A stretch of 16,410 nt of DNA from Bacteroidales bacterium UBA1756 (GCA_002314795.1 DCHI01000033.1:1-16410), one strand, 5' to 3'. Positions 1 through 7,077 are shown, numbered from the stretch's first letter. The notes: a model not told the origin generated them from the letters alone. Numbers and translations: made by a program.

Positions 1-47
1 TACGACTTTCGTGCGGTTGCCGTGCTCTCTTGCCGAATTGTTTTGCG

Positions 48-55
48 TAATTTTG
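48..55 (+). promoter_or_regulatory. Bacteroidetes -7 box for the CoA-disulfide reductase gene
   Basis: The bases TAATTTTG fit the Bacteroidetes -7 consensus TAnnTTTG and lie 25 bases before the ATG at 81, giving a very short leader. No TTTG -33 element is found at the usual 19-20 base spacing, so the call rests on the -7 box and its position. Confidence 0.5.
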
Positions 56-80
56 CGGCCTCATTTTTTACTGAACGAAT

Positions 81-1778
81 ATGAAATACGTTATCATCGG
101 TGGTGTGGCGGGCGGAGCAACCGTCGCCGCACGTCTCAGACGGATGGACGAACACTGTTCCATCACTCTTTTCGAAAAAGGGAATGACATTTCTTACGCC
201 AACTGCGGCCTTCCTTACTACGTGGGCGATACGATTTCTTCCCGAAATTCCTTGCTTCTGCAAACGCCCGAATCGTTTCAAAGACGCTTCAATGTTGACG
301 TGCGCGTCCGAAGCGAAGTTCTTGCCATTCACCGTGAGAAAAAGACGGTCACCTACCAAGTGCGAGGCGAAAACGTTCAAAGAGAAGAAACCTACGACAA
401 GCTCGTATTGTCTCCCGGGTCAGTGGCGATTCGTCCCGATATACCCGGAATAAATGATTCCAACATATTTGTTGTCAAGGAAATGACGGACGCCGATGCC
501 GTCAAAGAACGTTTTTCTTTTTTGAAAAAAGAGAAGAAAGAACCTCGAATTCTAATCGTCGGCTCCGGTTTCATCGGCTTGGAAATGACCGAAAACTTTT
601 CGTCTGAAAATACCGTAACTTACCTGGTGGAAAAAGCGTCCCACGTGCTGCCGGCAGTTGATTTGGAAATCGCCGCTCCTTTGCAGGCACATCTGCGTGC
701 TAAATCCGTTAACGTATTTACTGACAATGGTATTGCTCGTTTTGAAAAAAAAGGAGAACAGACGATTGCGGTCTTGGAAAGCGGTGAATCGTTAGAAATC
801 GATCTTGCTGTCATTGGTGCTGGCGTACGTCCCCGCGCCGAATTGGCGGTTGCCGCCGGCCTTGAAATTGGCGAGTGGGGAGGAATTGTTGTGGATGAAT
901 TTATGCGGACGTCCGACCCGGACATCTACGCCGTCGGTGATGTGGTAGAAACCATCCATCCCATCACAAAAAAACGGCAGTTGATGCCATTGGCGGGGCC
1001 CACGAACAAGCAGGCCCGGACTTGCGCCGACAACATCATTGACGGAAACATCCATCCCTACCACGGAAGCATCGGGACAGGCATTGCCAAGGTTTTCGAC
1101 CTCTCGGTCGGGATGACGGGACTGACAGAAAAGAAGTTGCAACAACTTAATATACCGTATCTTACGTCAATTACACATACCGCCTCGCACGCTTCCTACT
1201 ACCCAGGCAGTACCCTCGTTACCACGAAATTGCAGTACGCCCCCCAAACCGGTCATCTTTTGGGTGCGGAAGTCATTGGTACTGATGGCGTTGACAAACG
1301 TCTTGATGTGTATGCCAACCTCATCGCACGACAGGGAACCGTATTTGACCTCACGCAATTTGACCATTCGTATGCGCCGCCTTTTTCTTCGGCAAAAGAT
1401 GCTGCGACGATGGCCGGCTGCGTGGCCGAAAATATCTTGCGGGGCAAGATGCAGCCCATCTCTTGTAGGGAACTGCGTAGTCTTCTTCTTCATAAAAAAG
1501 AGAAAGATTTCCTTCTGTTAGACGTGCGTTCATTTTTGGAACACAAGTCTGGAGCCATCGAGGATTCTGTGAACATTCCGTTGGACACGCTTCGCGAACG
1601 GCTAACGGAGCTTCCGAAGGACAAACTCATCATCATTTATTGTGCGGTTGGGCAGCGCGGATATTTTGCCACCCGTATTCTTTTGCAAAATGGATTTAAC
1701 AATGTGAAAAATTTAGTCGGTGGCTATCGGACGTGGAAGGATGTGGTTCAAATGGGGGAAAAATATTTTCAAAATTAA
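81..1778 (+). CDS. CoA-disulfide reductase-like FAD/NAD(P)H oxidoreductase fused to a rhodanese domain
   Basis: A 565-residue cytoplasmic flavoenzyme of the pyridine nucleotide-disulfide oxidoreductase class, in the CoADR-Rhd group. Seen: an N-terminal FAD Rossmann motif (GGVAGG, residues 7-12); the single active-site cysteine Cys42 in NCGLPYY, the CoA-disulfide reductase signature; a second dinucleotide fold with VGSGFIGLE near residue 160; the FAD-contacting YAVGDV near 290; and a dimerisation domain. Residues from about 455 form a rhodanese domain with the active-site loop CAVGQRG, catalytic Cys521. Known for the family: NAD(P)H-dependent reduction of CoA disulfide, CoA persulfide or polysulfide, with the rhodanese domain handing over sulfane sulfur. 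Length is normal for the fusion. There is no signal peptide. The ATG at 81 is right because the FAD motif starts almost at once. The exact substrate cannot be read from sequence; water-forming NADH oxidases share the fold. It is probably monocistronic and converges on the next gene 72 bases away. Confidence 0.9.
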   Translation: MKYVIIGGVAGGATVAARLRRMDEHCSITLFEKGNDISYANCGLPYYVGDTISSRNSLLLQTPESFQRRFNVDVRVRSEVLAIHREKKTVTYQVRGENVQREETYDKLVLSPGSVAIRPDIPGINDSNIFVVKEMTDADAVKERFSFLKKEKKEPRILIVGSGFIGLEMTENFSSENTVTYLVEKASHVLPAVDLEIAAPLQAHLRAKSVNVFTDNGIARFEKKGEQTIAVLESGESLEIDLAVIGAGVRPRAELAVAAGLEIGEWGGIVVDEFMRTSDPDIYAVGDVVETIHPITKKRQLMPLAGPTNKQARTCADNIIDGNIHPYHGSIGTGIAKVFDLSVGMTGLTEKKLQQLNIPYLTSITHTASHASYYPGSTLVTTKLQYAPQTGHLLGAEVIGTDGVDKRLDVYANLIARQGTVFDLTQFDHSYAPPFSSAKDAATMAGCVAENILRGKMQPISCRELRSLLLHKKEKDFLLLDVRSFLEHKSGAIEDSVNIPLDTLRERLTELPKDKLIIIYCAVGQRGYFATRILLQNGFNNVKNLVGGYRTWKDVVQMGEKYFQN

Positions 1779-1850
1779 TGACTATGAAAAAGTCTCATTT
1801 ATAGAGGCCCTGACGCAGTGCTTTGCTCTTTTCCTGGTATAAAAACTCGT

Positions 1851-3125
1851 TTATTCCCCAAGTAGCCATTCAACGGCAGGTACACACCGGATTTTTTTGC
1901 CTTCAACGTCAATGGTTTCTGAAGGAACTTTCAAAGCCACCAGTGTCAGTTTGTCACAATTAGTCATCTTCGACCCTTTGAGCAGTCCGCCGACCTCCCT
2001 CCTATATAGTTTCTGCGACGGATTAGTGAAATCGTAAGCCACCTGAATCAATTCCTTGACGTGTCCGTTCTCAGTCAGAACGAAATCGACTTCAAACTCG
2101 TTGTCCTTACGAAGATAAAACAGTTGTTGGAACTCGTTGCAGTACCTACGCAGTAACTCTACAGCCACGACGTTCTCAAGCCGCCAGCCATAGCCTTCAG
2201 TCTGGAGCACGTCATCGTGCGTCGTCACAAAGGCCATATCAACCGCATAGAATTTGCGTCCGACCTGCCTCTCTATCGACTTAAAAGAGAACTTGGGAAC
2301 GGAACAAAGCAGGTAGGCATTCGTCAAGTAATCGGCATAGTTTCTGGCCGTATGCACAGAGTTCAACTGATACTTTTCTGCAAGATGGTTAAACGAAATC
2401 TCCTGGCAGTACCTGTCAAGCATTCCGTTGGCCATCGCTGTCAGCGTCTTTTTGTATCTGACCTTGTATCGTTTGCAAATGTCCTTGCTGATGATTGCAT
2501 TCAGAAGCGAACTCGTGTACTTCTGTCTGTTCGACACGGTCACAAGTTCAGGGAAGCCACCCTCGAGGAGGTATCTGTCAAAAGCTCCAGTCCGCAGAGC
2601 ACGCGCTTTGGTAGTCTTGGAAACCGTGTCTATGGAGTTGAGACTGCAATACTCCGAAAAGGAAAACGGATACAACTCTATCTGATTGTATCTTCCTGTA
2701 AGGTGCGTCGCAAGTTCCCCGCTAAGCAAGTTAGCATTGCTTCCCGTGAGCACAAGCCGTACACCTTGGCGCAGCAGCCGGTTCACAAACAGAGGCCAGC
2801 CTTCAACATTCTGAATCTCGTCCATAAAAAGATGAGTGAAGTCTCCGTATATTCTGTATAGCGTTTCCAAAACCTCGTTCAGCCCTTCCGCCTTGATGCT
2901 CACTAACTGTTCATCGTCAAAATTCACGTAGGCAAACCTCACTCCGCTTTGAAGCAGAACCTTCTGACATAAGGTGGATTTTCCGCTTCGCCTAACGCCA
3001 ATAACTATTTGCGCAAACTTGCTATCAAGGTCGAAATCACGTTCCTCCCTTCTGTCGCATAGCAACGAAAGGTCAAGGTTGTCCAGTTCGAATTTCTGGT
3101 CTATGAGAATATCATACAGGTTCAT
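1851..3125 (-). CDS. AAA-family ATPase with DUF4143 C-terminal domain
   Basis: A 424-residue protein of the AAA_14/DUF4143 family, very common and often multi-copy in Bacteroidetes. Seen: Walker A GVRRSGKST at residues 43-51; Walker B LFMDEIQN near 98-104; a sensor-type LTGSNA segment near 130 followed by the family's typical PFSFSEY stretch. The C-terminal DUF4143 part contains EFEVDFVL and then IQVAYD, which fits a divergent PD-(D/E)XK nuclease-like fold with Gln in place of the usual acidic residue. The cellular role of the family is not established; a DNA-linked ATPase is an inference from these folds. The protein is full length with no frameshift. It stands alone, convergent with the oxidoreductase and divergent from the partner-switching operon, with its own promoter and three 33-bp repeats upstream. 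Its unrelated function and family habit suggest an accessory gene, but no mobile-element boundaries are visible. Confidence 0.85.
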   Translation of the reverse strand: MNLYDILIDQKFELDNLDLSLLCDRREERDFDLDSKFAQIVIGVRRSGKSTLCQKVLLQSGVRFAYVNFDDEQLVSIKAEGLNEVLETLYRIYGDFTHLFMDEIQNVEGWPLFVNRLLRQGVRLVLTGSNANLLSGELATHLTGRYNQIELYPFSFSEYCSLNSIDTVSKTTKARALRTGAFDRYLLEGGFPELVTVSNRQKYTSSLLNAIISKDICKRYKVRYKKTLTAMANGMLDRYCQEISFNHLAEKYQLNSVHTARNYADYLTNAYLLCSVPKFSFKSIERQVGRKFYAVDMAFVTTHDDVLQTEGYGWRLENVVAVELLRRYCNEFQQLFYLRKDNEFEVDFVLTENGHVKELIQVAYDFTNPSQKLYRREVGGLLKGSKMTNCDKLTLVALKVPSETIDVEGKKIRCVPAVEWLLGE

Positions 3126-3147
3126 TCTTATACTTTTTTTGGGACTG

Positions 3148-3155
3148 CAAAAATA
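3148..3155 (-). promoter_or_regulatory. -7 box for the DUF4143 ATPase gene
   Basis: Read on the minus strand the bases are TATTTTTG, matching TAnnTTTG, 22 bases before the ATG at 3125. A TTTG at 3178-3181 (minus strand) could be the -33 element at a slightly long 22-base spacing. It lies inside the first 33-bp repeat, so a protein bound to that repeat would touch the promoter. Confidence 0.5.
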
Positions 3156-3169
3156 CTACAGAAAACGAT

Positions 3170-3256
3170 AAACTGCACAAAATCGGTAAAAATTATCATT
3201 ACAAACTGCACAAAATCGGTAAAAACCATCATTGCAAACTGCACAAAATCGGCAAA
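3170..3256. repeat. Three direct repeats of 33 bp upstream of the ATPase gene
   Basis: Units start at 3170, 3203 and 3236, an exact 33-base period of about three helical turns. All three share AAACTGCACAAAATCGG; units 1 and 2 match over 30 of 33 bases. Unit 3 keeps about 21 bases and then diverges. The first unit overlaps the likely -33 region of the ATPase promoter. Repeated operator sites are the simplest reading, but the binding protein is unknown. The array lies in the 325-base gap between 3125 and 3451, which otherwise holds the 9-bp repeat and two promoters. Confidence 0.85.
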
Positions 3257-3320
3257 CGATACGGAGTATTTTACTGAAAAATCCCATAAACCGCATAGTA
3301 CGGCGCAGCACTCACTTTAC

Positions 3321-3356
3321 AAACTTTATAAACTTTAAAAACTTTATAAACTTAAA
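3321..3356. repeat. 9-bp A/T-rich tandem repeat upstream of the partner-switching operon
   Basis: Four consecutive 9-base units (AAACTTTAT, AAACTTTAA, AAACTTTAT, AAACTTAAA) run in exact register. A weaker fifth unit precedes them at 3312-3320. The array ends 22 bases before the -7 box at 3379, so it covers the -33 to UP-element region of that promoter. It may act as an A/T-rich upstream element or be a length-variable repeat. Confidence 0.75.
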
Positions 3357-3378
3357 AAAAAACAACTGAAAAATATTG

Positions 3379-3386
3379 TACCTTTG
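3379..3386 (+). promoter_or_regulatory. -7 box for the partner-switching operon
   Basis: TACCTTTG matches TAnnTTTG. Transcription would start near 3390, giving a leader of about 60 bases before the ATG at 3451. No TTTG -33 element is seen; that region is A-rich and follows the 9-bp repeat. This placement argues against the TTG at 3376 being a real start, since that codon lies inside the promoter. Confidence 0.6.
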
Positions 3387-3389
3387 CGC

Positions 3390-3413
3390 CTCTTTTCGTA
3401 AAGTTGAAAAGAG
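3390..3413 (+). promoter_or_regulatory. Perfect 8-bp stem-loop at the 5' end of the operon leader
   Basis: CTCTTTTC (3390-3397) pairs fully with GAAAAGAG (3406-3413) around an 8-base loop. It begins about where transcription should start from the 3379 promoter. A run of A, not T, follows, so it is not a forward terminator. A 5'-terminal hairpin that protects the mRNA or a protein-binding leader element are the likely roles (inference). Confidence 0.55.
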
Positions 3414-3450
3414 AAAAAAAATTATTTGTAATTCACTGAAAACAAAGGAT

Positions 3451-3861
3451 ATGTACGCAAAACGTTTTGAACCAATCGTGGATAAATGTGGAGAAATTAT
3501 CGAGTATCTTATGTCTTCTCCCGATATGCCCGAAAACGCAGAACTTCAATTTAAAATCCGCCTCTCCATTGAAGAAGCAGTTGAAAACATTGTTCGCTAT
3601 GCCTACGAAGGCGGCGCCGGCTATCTTGAAGCCGCTACTTCCTTGGATAACGGAATGCTGACCGTTTCTCTCACCGACTCCGGAACACCATTCGATCCGC
3701 TGGCGAAACCAGACCCCGACATCACACTGTCGGCCGAAGATCGTCCCATCGGCGGACTCGGCATCTTCCTTTGCAAACAGTTGATGGACGACATCTATTA
3801 CAACTACAAGGACGGTTGCAATATCCTCACTATGAAAAAAGGAACTTCTGCTTCCAATTAA
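3451..3861 (+). CDS. RsbW/SpoIIAB-type anti-sigma-factor-like serine kinase (GHKL ATPase)
   Basis: A 136-residue single-domain GHKL ATPase of the HATPase_c_2 group. Seen: N box E42-x-x-x-N46 in IEEAVENIVRYAY, the same spacing as in SpoIIAB; G1 box D76-S-G78; G2 box GGLG at 101-104. In the family such proteins bind a partner (often a sigma factor) and phosphorylate a STAS antagonist on serine, which is encoded two genes downstream. The ATG at 3451 is preferred over the TTG at 3376, which lies within the -7 promoter box; the extra 25 residues are also basic and unlike the family. It is the first gene of the operon; the phosphatase gene starts 6 bases after its stop. No sigma factor gene is nearby, so the bound target is unknown. 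Confidence 0.85.
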   Translation: MYAKRFEPIVDKCGEIIEYLMSSPDMPENAELQFKIRLSIEEAVENIVRYAYEGGAGYLEAATSLDNGMLTVSLTDSGTPFDPLAKPDPDITLSAEDRPIGGLGIFLCKQLMDDIYYNYKDGCNILTMKKGTSASN

Positions 3862-3867
3862 CAAAAG

Positions 3868-5769
3868 ATGTCAATGAGAATATCACGTTCATTTTCAGCG
3901 CGACTAAGCACGAATATTCTGCTTATCACTTCGTTGCTCTTCATTTCGTCAATCTTGGTGGTATCTTACTATTCCCATAAACTTATTGGAGAAGAAGCCA
4001 CCAAAAACGCATCTAATGTACTGAACTCCGCTACGTTGGATATCAATAAAACGTTGGGGAAAGTAGAAAACTCTGTCACCAATATGGAGTGGATTGTTAA
4101 AGAACACCTCACCGACAGTAGCTATCTCTATCATATTGTATCCGAACTTGTTAAAACGAACGACGAAATCGTAGGAAGTGCTGTCGCCTTCCGCTCCGAT
4201 TTCTATGCCGGCAAACGACTCTATGCCCCATACGCTTACGAGGATGGAGAAGGTGCTATCCAAACCAAAAATATTGGAGTGGATAAATACGACTACTACC
4301 GTATGGAATGGTTCACCGTTGCGTATGAAACCAAGAAGCCCCATTGGAGTGAGCCCTACTTCGACGAAGGCGGCGGACAGATTGTGATGGCAACCTACTC
4401 CTTTCCCCTTTTGGATGAAAAAGGCGAGGTGTTCGCCGTTCTTACCGCCGACATCAGCTTGGACTGGCTGAACGAAAAGATGAATGCTATGCATCCTTAC
4501 GAGCATTCTATGACCATTGTACTTGGTCGTGATGGAACGTATGTTTCTCATTATGAAAAAGAAAGAATTTTAAACCAGAAGATTTTTGACTTCGCCCGTG
4601 AGGTAGGAAATCCACGCATCAACAAGTTAGGTGAAAAAATGGTTAGTGGCGACTCCGGCACGTACCAAATGCGTCACGGAGATGATATCGCTTTCGCCGT
4701 TTACGGACCTCTTGGCAATGGTTGGTCCGCTGCCATCATCAGTTTGTACAAGGACGTGTTCGCCCACATTATGCGTCTAAACCTGATTATCACCATCGTT
4801 TCCGCATCAGGACTTTTCCTCCTTTTCATACTGTGTTTCAAAACGATACAAAAACTCACGCAGCCCATCACGGAGTTCTCCGTAGCCGCGTTGAATATGG
4901 CGAAAGGTAATTTCCAAGCACGTCTTCCTCAAATCAAAACCCAAGACGAAATGCTCCAGCTGCACGACTCGTTCGAGTATATGCAGAAGTCACTCACACA
5001 CTACATTACAGAACTCCGGACCTCCACCGCTCAGAACGAACGTTTTGAAAGCGAGTTGAATATCGCCCGCGACATTCAGCTGAGTATGGTCCCAACCAAT
5101 TTCCCGACATCCGATAACTGTTCCATTTTCGCGACATTGCGGCCTGCCAAGGAGGTGGGTGGAGACCTCTACGATTACATCATCAAAGACGACGTGCTCT
5201 ATTTCGCCATCGGCGATGTTTCTGGAAAAGGAGTGCCGGCAGCTCTGTTTATGTCGGTTACAAAAGCCGCTTTCCATTTCATTGTTAACTTGGGATTTCC
5301 TATCAATCAAGTGGTTACAAAAATCAATGATAGCTTGAGCGAAAGCAACGACAAAAATATGTTCGTCACGTTTTTTGCGGGGAAGATTGATTTGAAAACC
5401 GGTGAAATGGAATACTGCAACGGCGGCCACAACCCCTTGGTTTTATGCCATCCTGACGGAAGAGCCGAGTTTATGCAGGCCAAGCCCAATCTCGCAATGG
5501 GTGTCTTTCCGGGCTTTGAGTACGAAGCCGAACAGGTGCGTCTGGAAAAAGGGAGCCGCATCCTACTCTATACGGACGGCGTAACCGAAGCCGAAGACGT
5601 CTCCCAGAACCAGTTCGGAGAAGATCGTCTGCTCCAGTTCTCACAAACTATCGGCAAAGACGAAAAATGCCAGGAAATTGTTGACCGTCTGATCGATGAG
5701 GTCAAGAGTTTCACCAAAGATGCCGTCCAAAATGACGATATCACCATTATGACAATTAAACTTATTTAA
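3868..5769 (+). CDS. Membrane sensor PP2C (SpoIIE/RsbU-type) serine phosphatase with extracytoplasmic sensor and HAMP domains
   Basis: A 633-residue inner-membrane phosphatase. Domains in order: TM helix about residues 16-35; periplasmic Cache-like sensor about 36-300, with the typical segments WFTVAYETKKPHWSEPYFDE and TADISLDWL; second TM about 302-325; HAMP about 326-378; a short helical linker (ESELNIARDIQLSMVP); PP2C/SpoIIE domain about 405-633. Metal-binding aspartates are visible in GGDLYDY (near 430), IGDVSGKG (448), YTDGVTEA (567) and NDDIT (621), so catalysis should be intact. By family knowledge it dephosphorylates the STAS antagonist to reverse the kinase, here in response to a periplasmic ligand, as Cache domains usually bind small molecules. 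The ligand cannot be told. The gene sits 6 bases after the kinase and 23 before the STAS gene, clearly one operon. Confidence 0.9.
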   Translation: MSMRISRSFSARLSTNILLITSLLFISSILVVSYYSHKLIGEEATKNASNVLNSATLDINKTLGKVENSVTNMEWIVKEHLTDSSYLYHIVSELVKTNDEIVGSAVAFRSDFYAGKRLYAPYAYEDGEGAIQTKNIGVDKYDYYRMEWFTVAYETKKPHWSEPYFDEGGGQIVMATYSFPLLDEKGEVFAVLTADISLDWLNEKMNAMHPYEHSMTIVLGRDGTYVSHYEKERILNQKIFDFAREVGNPRINKLGEKMVSGDSGTYQMRHGDDIAFAVYGPLGNGWSAAIISLYKDVFAHIMRLNLIITIVSASGLFLLFILCFKTIQKLTQPITEFSVAALNMAKGNFQARLPQIKTQDEMLQLHDSFEYMQKSLTHYITELRTSTAQNERFESELNIARDIQLSMVPTNFPTSDNCSIFATLRPAKEVGGDLYDYIIKDDVLYFAIGDVSGKGVPAALFMSVTKAAFHFIVNLGFPINQVVTKINDSLSESNDKNMFVTFFAGKIDLKTGEMEYCNGGHNPLVLCHPDGRAEFMQAKPNLAMGVFPGFEYEAEQVRLEKGSRILLYTDGVTEAEDVSQNQFGEDRLLQFSQTIGKDEKCQEIVDRLIDEVKSFTKDAVQNDDITIMTIKLI

Positions 5770-5792
5770 TATAAACTTATAGAATAATAACG

Positions 5793-6095
5793 ATGAACGT
5801 AACAATCAATCAAGAAGGAAACAAATACCACGTTGTATTGGATGGCCGCATTGACACGACCAACGCCAATCAATTTCAGCAAGACCTCACTCCATTGATG
5901 GAGGCCGCCAATGCCGATATTGAAATTGACTGTTCTGCAATGGAATATACCTCTTCCCAAGGACTTCGTATCTTTTTGATGCTTCAAAAAAGCGTGATGG
6001 CTCATAGCGGGAAAATGGTTCTTTGCAAATTGCAACCGCAAGTCAAGGAAGTTTTCGACATCACGGGATTTTCAAACATCATCAAGATTATCTAA
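5793..6095 (+). CDS. STAS-domain anti-sigma-factor antagonist (SpoIIAA/RsbV-like)
   Basis: A 100-residue single STAS domain, normal length for SpoIIAA/RsbV. The conserved phosphorylation loop, usually DSSG, reads SSQG here (YTSSQGLRIF). Alignment through Asp46 and Gly57 puts the candidate phosphoserine at Ser55, with Ser54 in place of the Asp. Expected role: when unphosphorylated it binds the kinase at 3451 and frees that protein's other partner; the PP2C protein regenerates this form. It lies 23 bases after the phosphatase gene and 46 before the lipid kinase gene. The variation at the loop is compatible with function, since the target serine and the glycine are kept. Confidence 0.87.
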   Translation: MNVTINQEGNKYHVVLDGRIDTTNANQFQQDLTPLMEAANADIEIDCSAMEYTSSQGLRIFLMLQKSVMAHSGKMVLCKLQPQVKEVFDITGFSNIIKII

Positions 6096-6101
6096 TACCT
6101 T

Positions 6102-6152
6102 ATCATTATTAATGATTATTGTTGATATTAACTGATTGTCAATGATAATCAT
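6102..6152. promoter_or_regulatory. Two A/T-rich inverted repeats around the lipid kinase start
   Basis: ATCATT-ATT-AATGAT (6102-6116) and ATGAT-A-ATCAT (6142-6152) are perfect inverted repeats sharing the ATGAT/ATCAT arms. The second overlaps the first ATG of the next gene and partly resembles the E. coli Fur box core (about 14 of 19 positions). No T-run follows the first, so it is not an obvious terminator. An operator is possible, but the A/T-rich context makes chance matches likely. Confidence 0.3.
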
Positions 6153-7062
6153 ACGCCAAAGTATGCATTACATTTTTGTCATAAACGGGAGAAAGGATTT
6201 TGCTCAAATGGAGGTGGATATCCGGAAACAGCTGGACGAACTCACTTCCGAAGGACAAACCTTGGATTATACGCTTTACCGCACCACCGGTGTGGGCGAT
6301 GCAACGCGCTACACCCGCATCTACTGCGACCTTCATCGTGACGAAGAGGTCTGTTTTGTGGCGTGCGGCGGCTGCGGTATTTTTAATGAAGTGGCCTCCG
6401 GCATTGTCAACGAGGCCAACAAGTCGATGGCCGTTCTTGCATACGGAAATACCAACGACTTCATCAAGTACTATCCCGATTATGATTTTCGTGACGTAAG
6501 AAAAATGCTGAACGGCACGATTGAAAAAATCGACATCATCCAGGTGAACGACAACTATTCCTTGAACGTATGCGATTTCGGAATGGACTCGATTGTTGCG
6601 TCCGAAGCCAATTACTTAGCGGAGGATGGAAAGTCCTATCCCTACTACCGAGGGCTCATCCGAGGAGTAATTGCCGGCCGGTACAACCGCATTCAAGTTA
6701 TAGCGGACGGAAAGCAATTGAACAAGGGGCCGATTCTGAGTTGCGCCTTGGCAAACGGCAGGTACGTCGGGGGCGGGTTCTATTGCGCGCCACACGCCAT
6801 CAACAACGACGGGCTTATGGATGTTTGCCTCATCAAATCGATGTCACTCATCAGTCTGTTTTTCATTTTAGGAAACTATATCAAGGGGCTCCACACGGAC
6901 GGGAAATACAAGAGAAAAGTGGTTTACACCAAAGCCAAACACGTGGATTTCAAGTCAAAAAGCACCCTTTATGTTATCTTGGATGGCGAGATTCTTCCCG
7001 GTACGGAATTTTCAGCAGATATTCTTCCGCAAGCCATCCGCTTGGTTTTGCCAGAGAAATAA
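6142..7062 (+). CDS. Diacylglycerol/sphingosine-kinase-family lipid kinase with altered GGDGT loop
   Basis: About 306 residues, normal for the DAGK_cat/YegS/DgkB family, which phosphorylates a lipid hydroxyl using ATP. Seen: N-terminal strand YIFVING; the nucleotide loop region VACGGCGIFNEVASG, where the usual GGDGT is GGCGI with Cys78 in place of Asp; GNTNDF, the counterpart of GTGNDF; NNDGLMDV; and near the C-terminus LDGE with Glu283, the family's proposed catalytic base. The overall fold is therefore kept while the Asp of the signature is lost. The TTG at 6136 is unlikely. ATG 6142 is used here, but ATG 6163 is equally possible because MHYIFVIN matches the usual family N-terminus. It is the last gene of the operon with no promoter of its own visible. 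Substrate (diacylglycerol, sphingoid base or ceramide) is unknown; reduced or altered activity is possible. Confidence 0.82.
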   Translation: MIIIRQSMHYIFVINGRKDFAQMEVDIRKQLDELTSEGQTLDYTLYRTTGVGDATRYTRIYCDLHRDEEVCFVACGGCGIFNEVASGIVNEANKSMAVLAYGNTNDFIKYYPDYDFRDVRKMLNGTIEKIDIIQVNDNYSLNVCDFGMDSIVASEANYLAEDGKSYPYYRGLIRGVIAGRYNRIQVIADGKQLNKGPILSCALANGRYVGGGFYCAPHAINNDGLMDVCLIKSMSLISLFFILGNYIKGLHTDGKYKRKVVYTKAKHVDFKSKSTLYVILDGEILPGTEFSADILPQAIRLVLPEK

Positions 7063-7077
7063 CATTTTTTATTCAAG

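Noticed and set aside
81..1778. Partner role of the oxidoreductase/rhodanese in the signalling operon
   Set aside because: It is separated by an opposing gene and has its own promoter; nothing in the sequence ties it to the partner-switching genes.
1779..1850. Possible gene remnant after the oxidoreductase (a frame reading NDYEKVSFIEALTQCF to a stop at about 1842)
   Set aside because: No start codon, very short, and no recognisable family; the 72-base convergent gap is normal spacer. A weak bulged stem after the stop codon was also judged too poor to call a terminator.
2217..2861. Long plus-strand open frame of 214 codons opposite the ATPase gene
   Set aside because: It is antisense to a protein with clear Walker motifs, shows no domain of its own and has no promoter or start context.
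3170..3256. CRISPR array
   Set aside because: The 33-bp units are contiguous and nearly identical with no unique spacers, and there are no cas genes; these are tandem direct repeats.
3376..3450. TTG start giving a 161-residue version of the anti-sigma-like kinase
   Set aside because: The TTG lies within the -7 promoter box region and the extra 25 residues overlap the predicted leader hairpin; ATG 3451 gives the normal family length.
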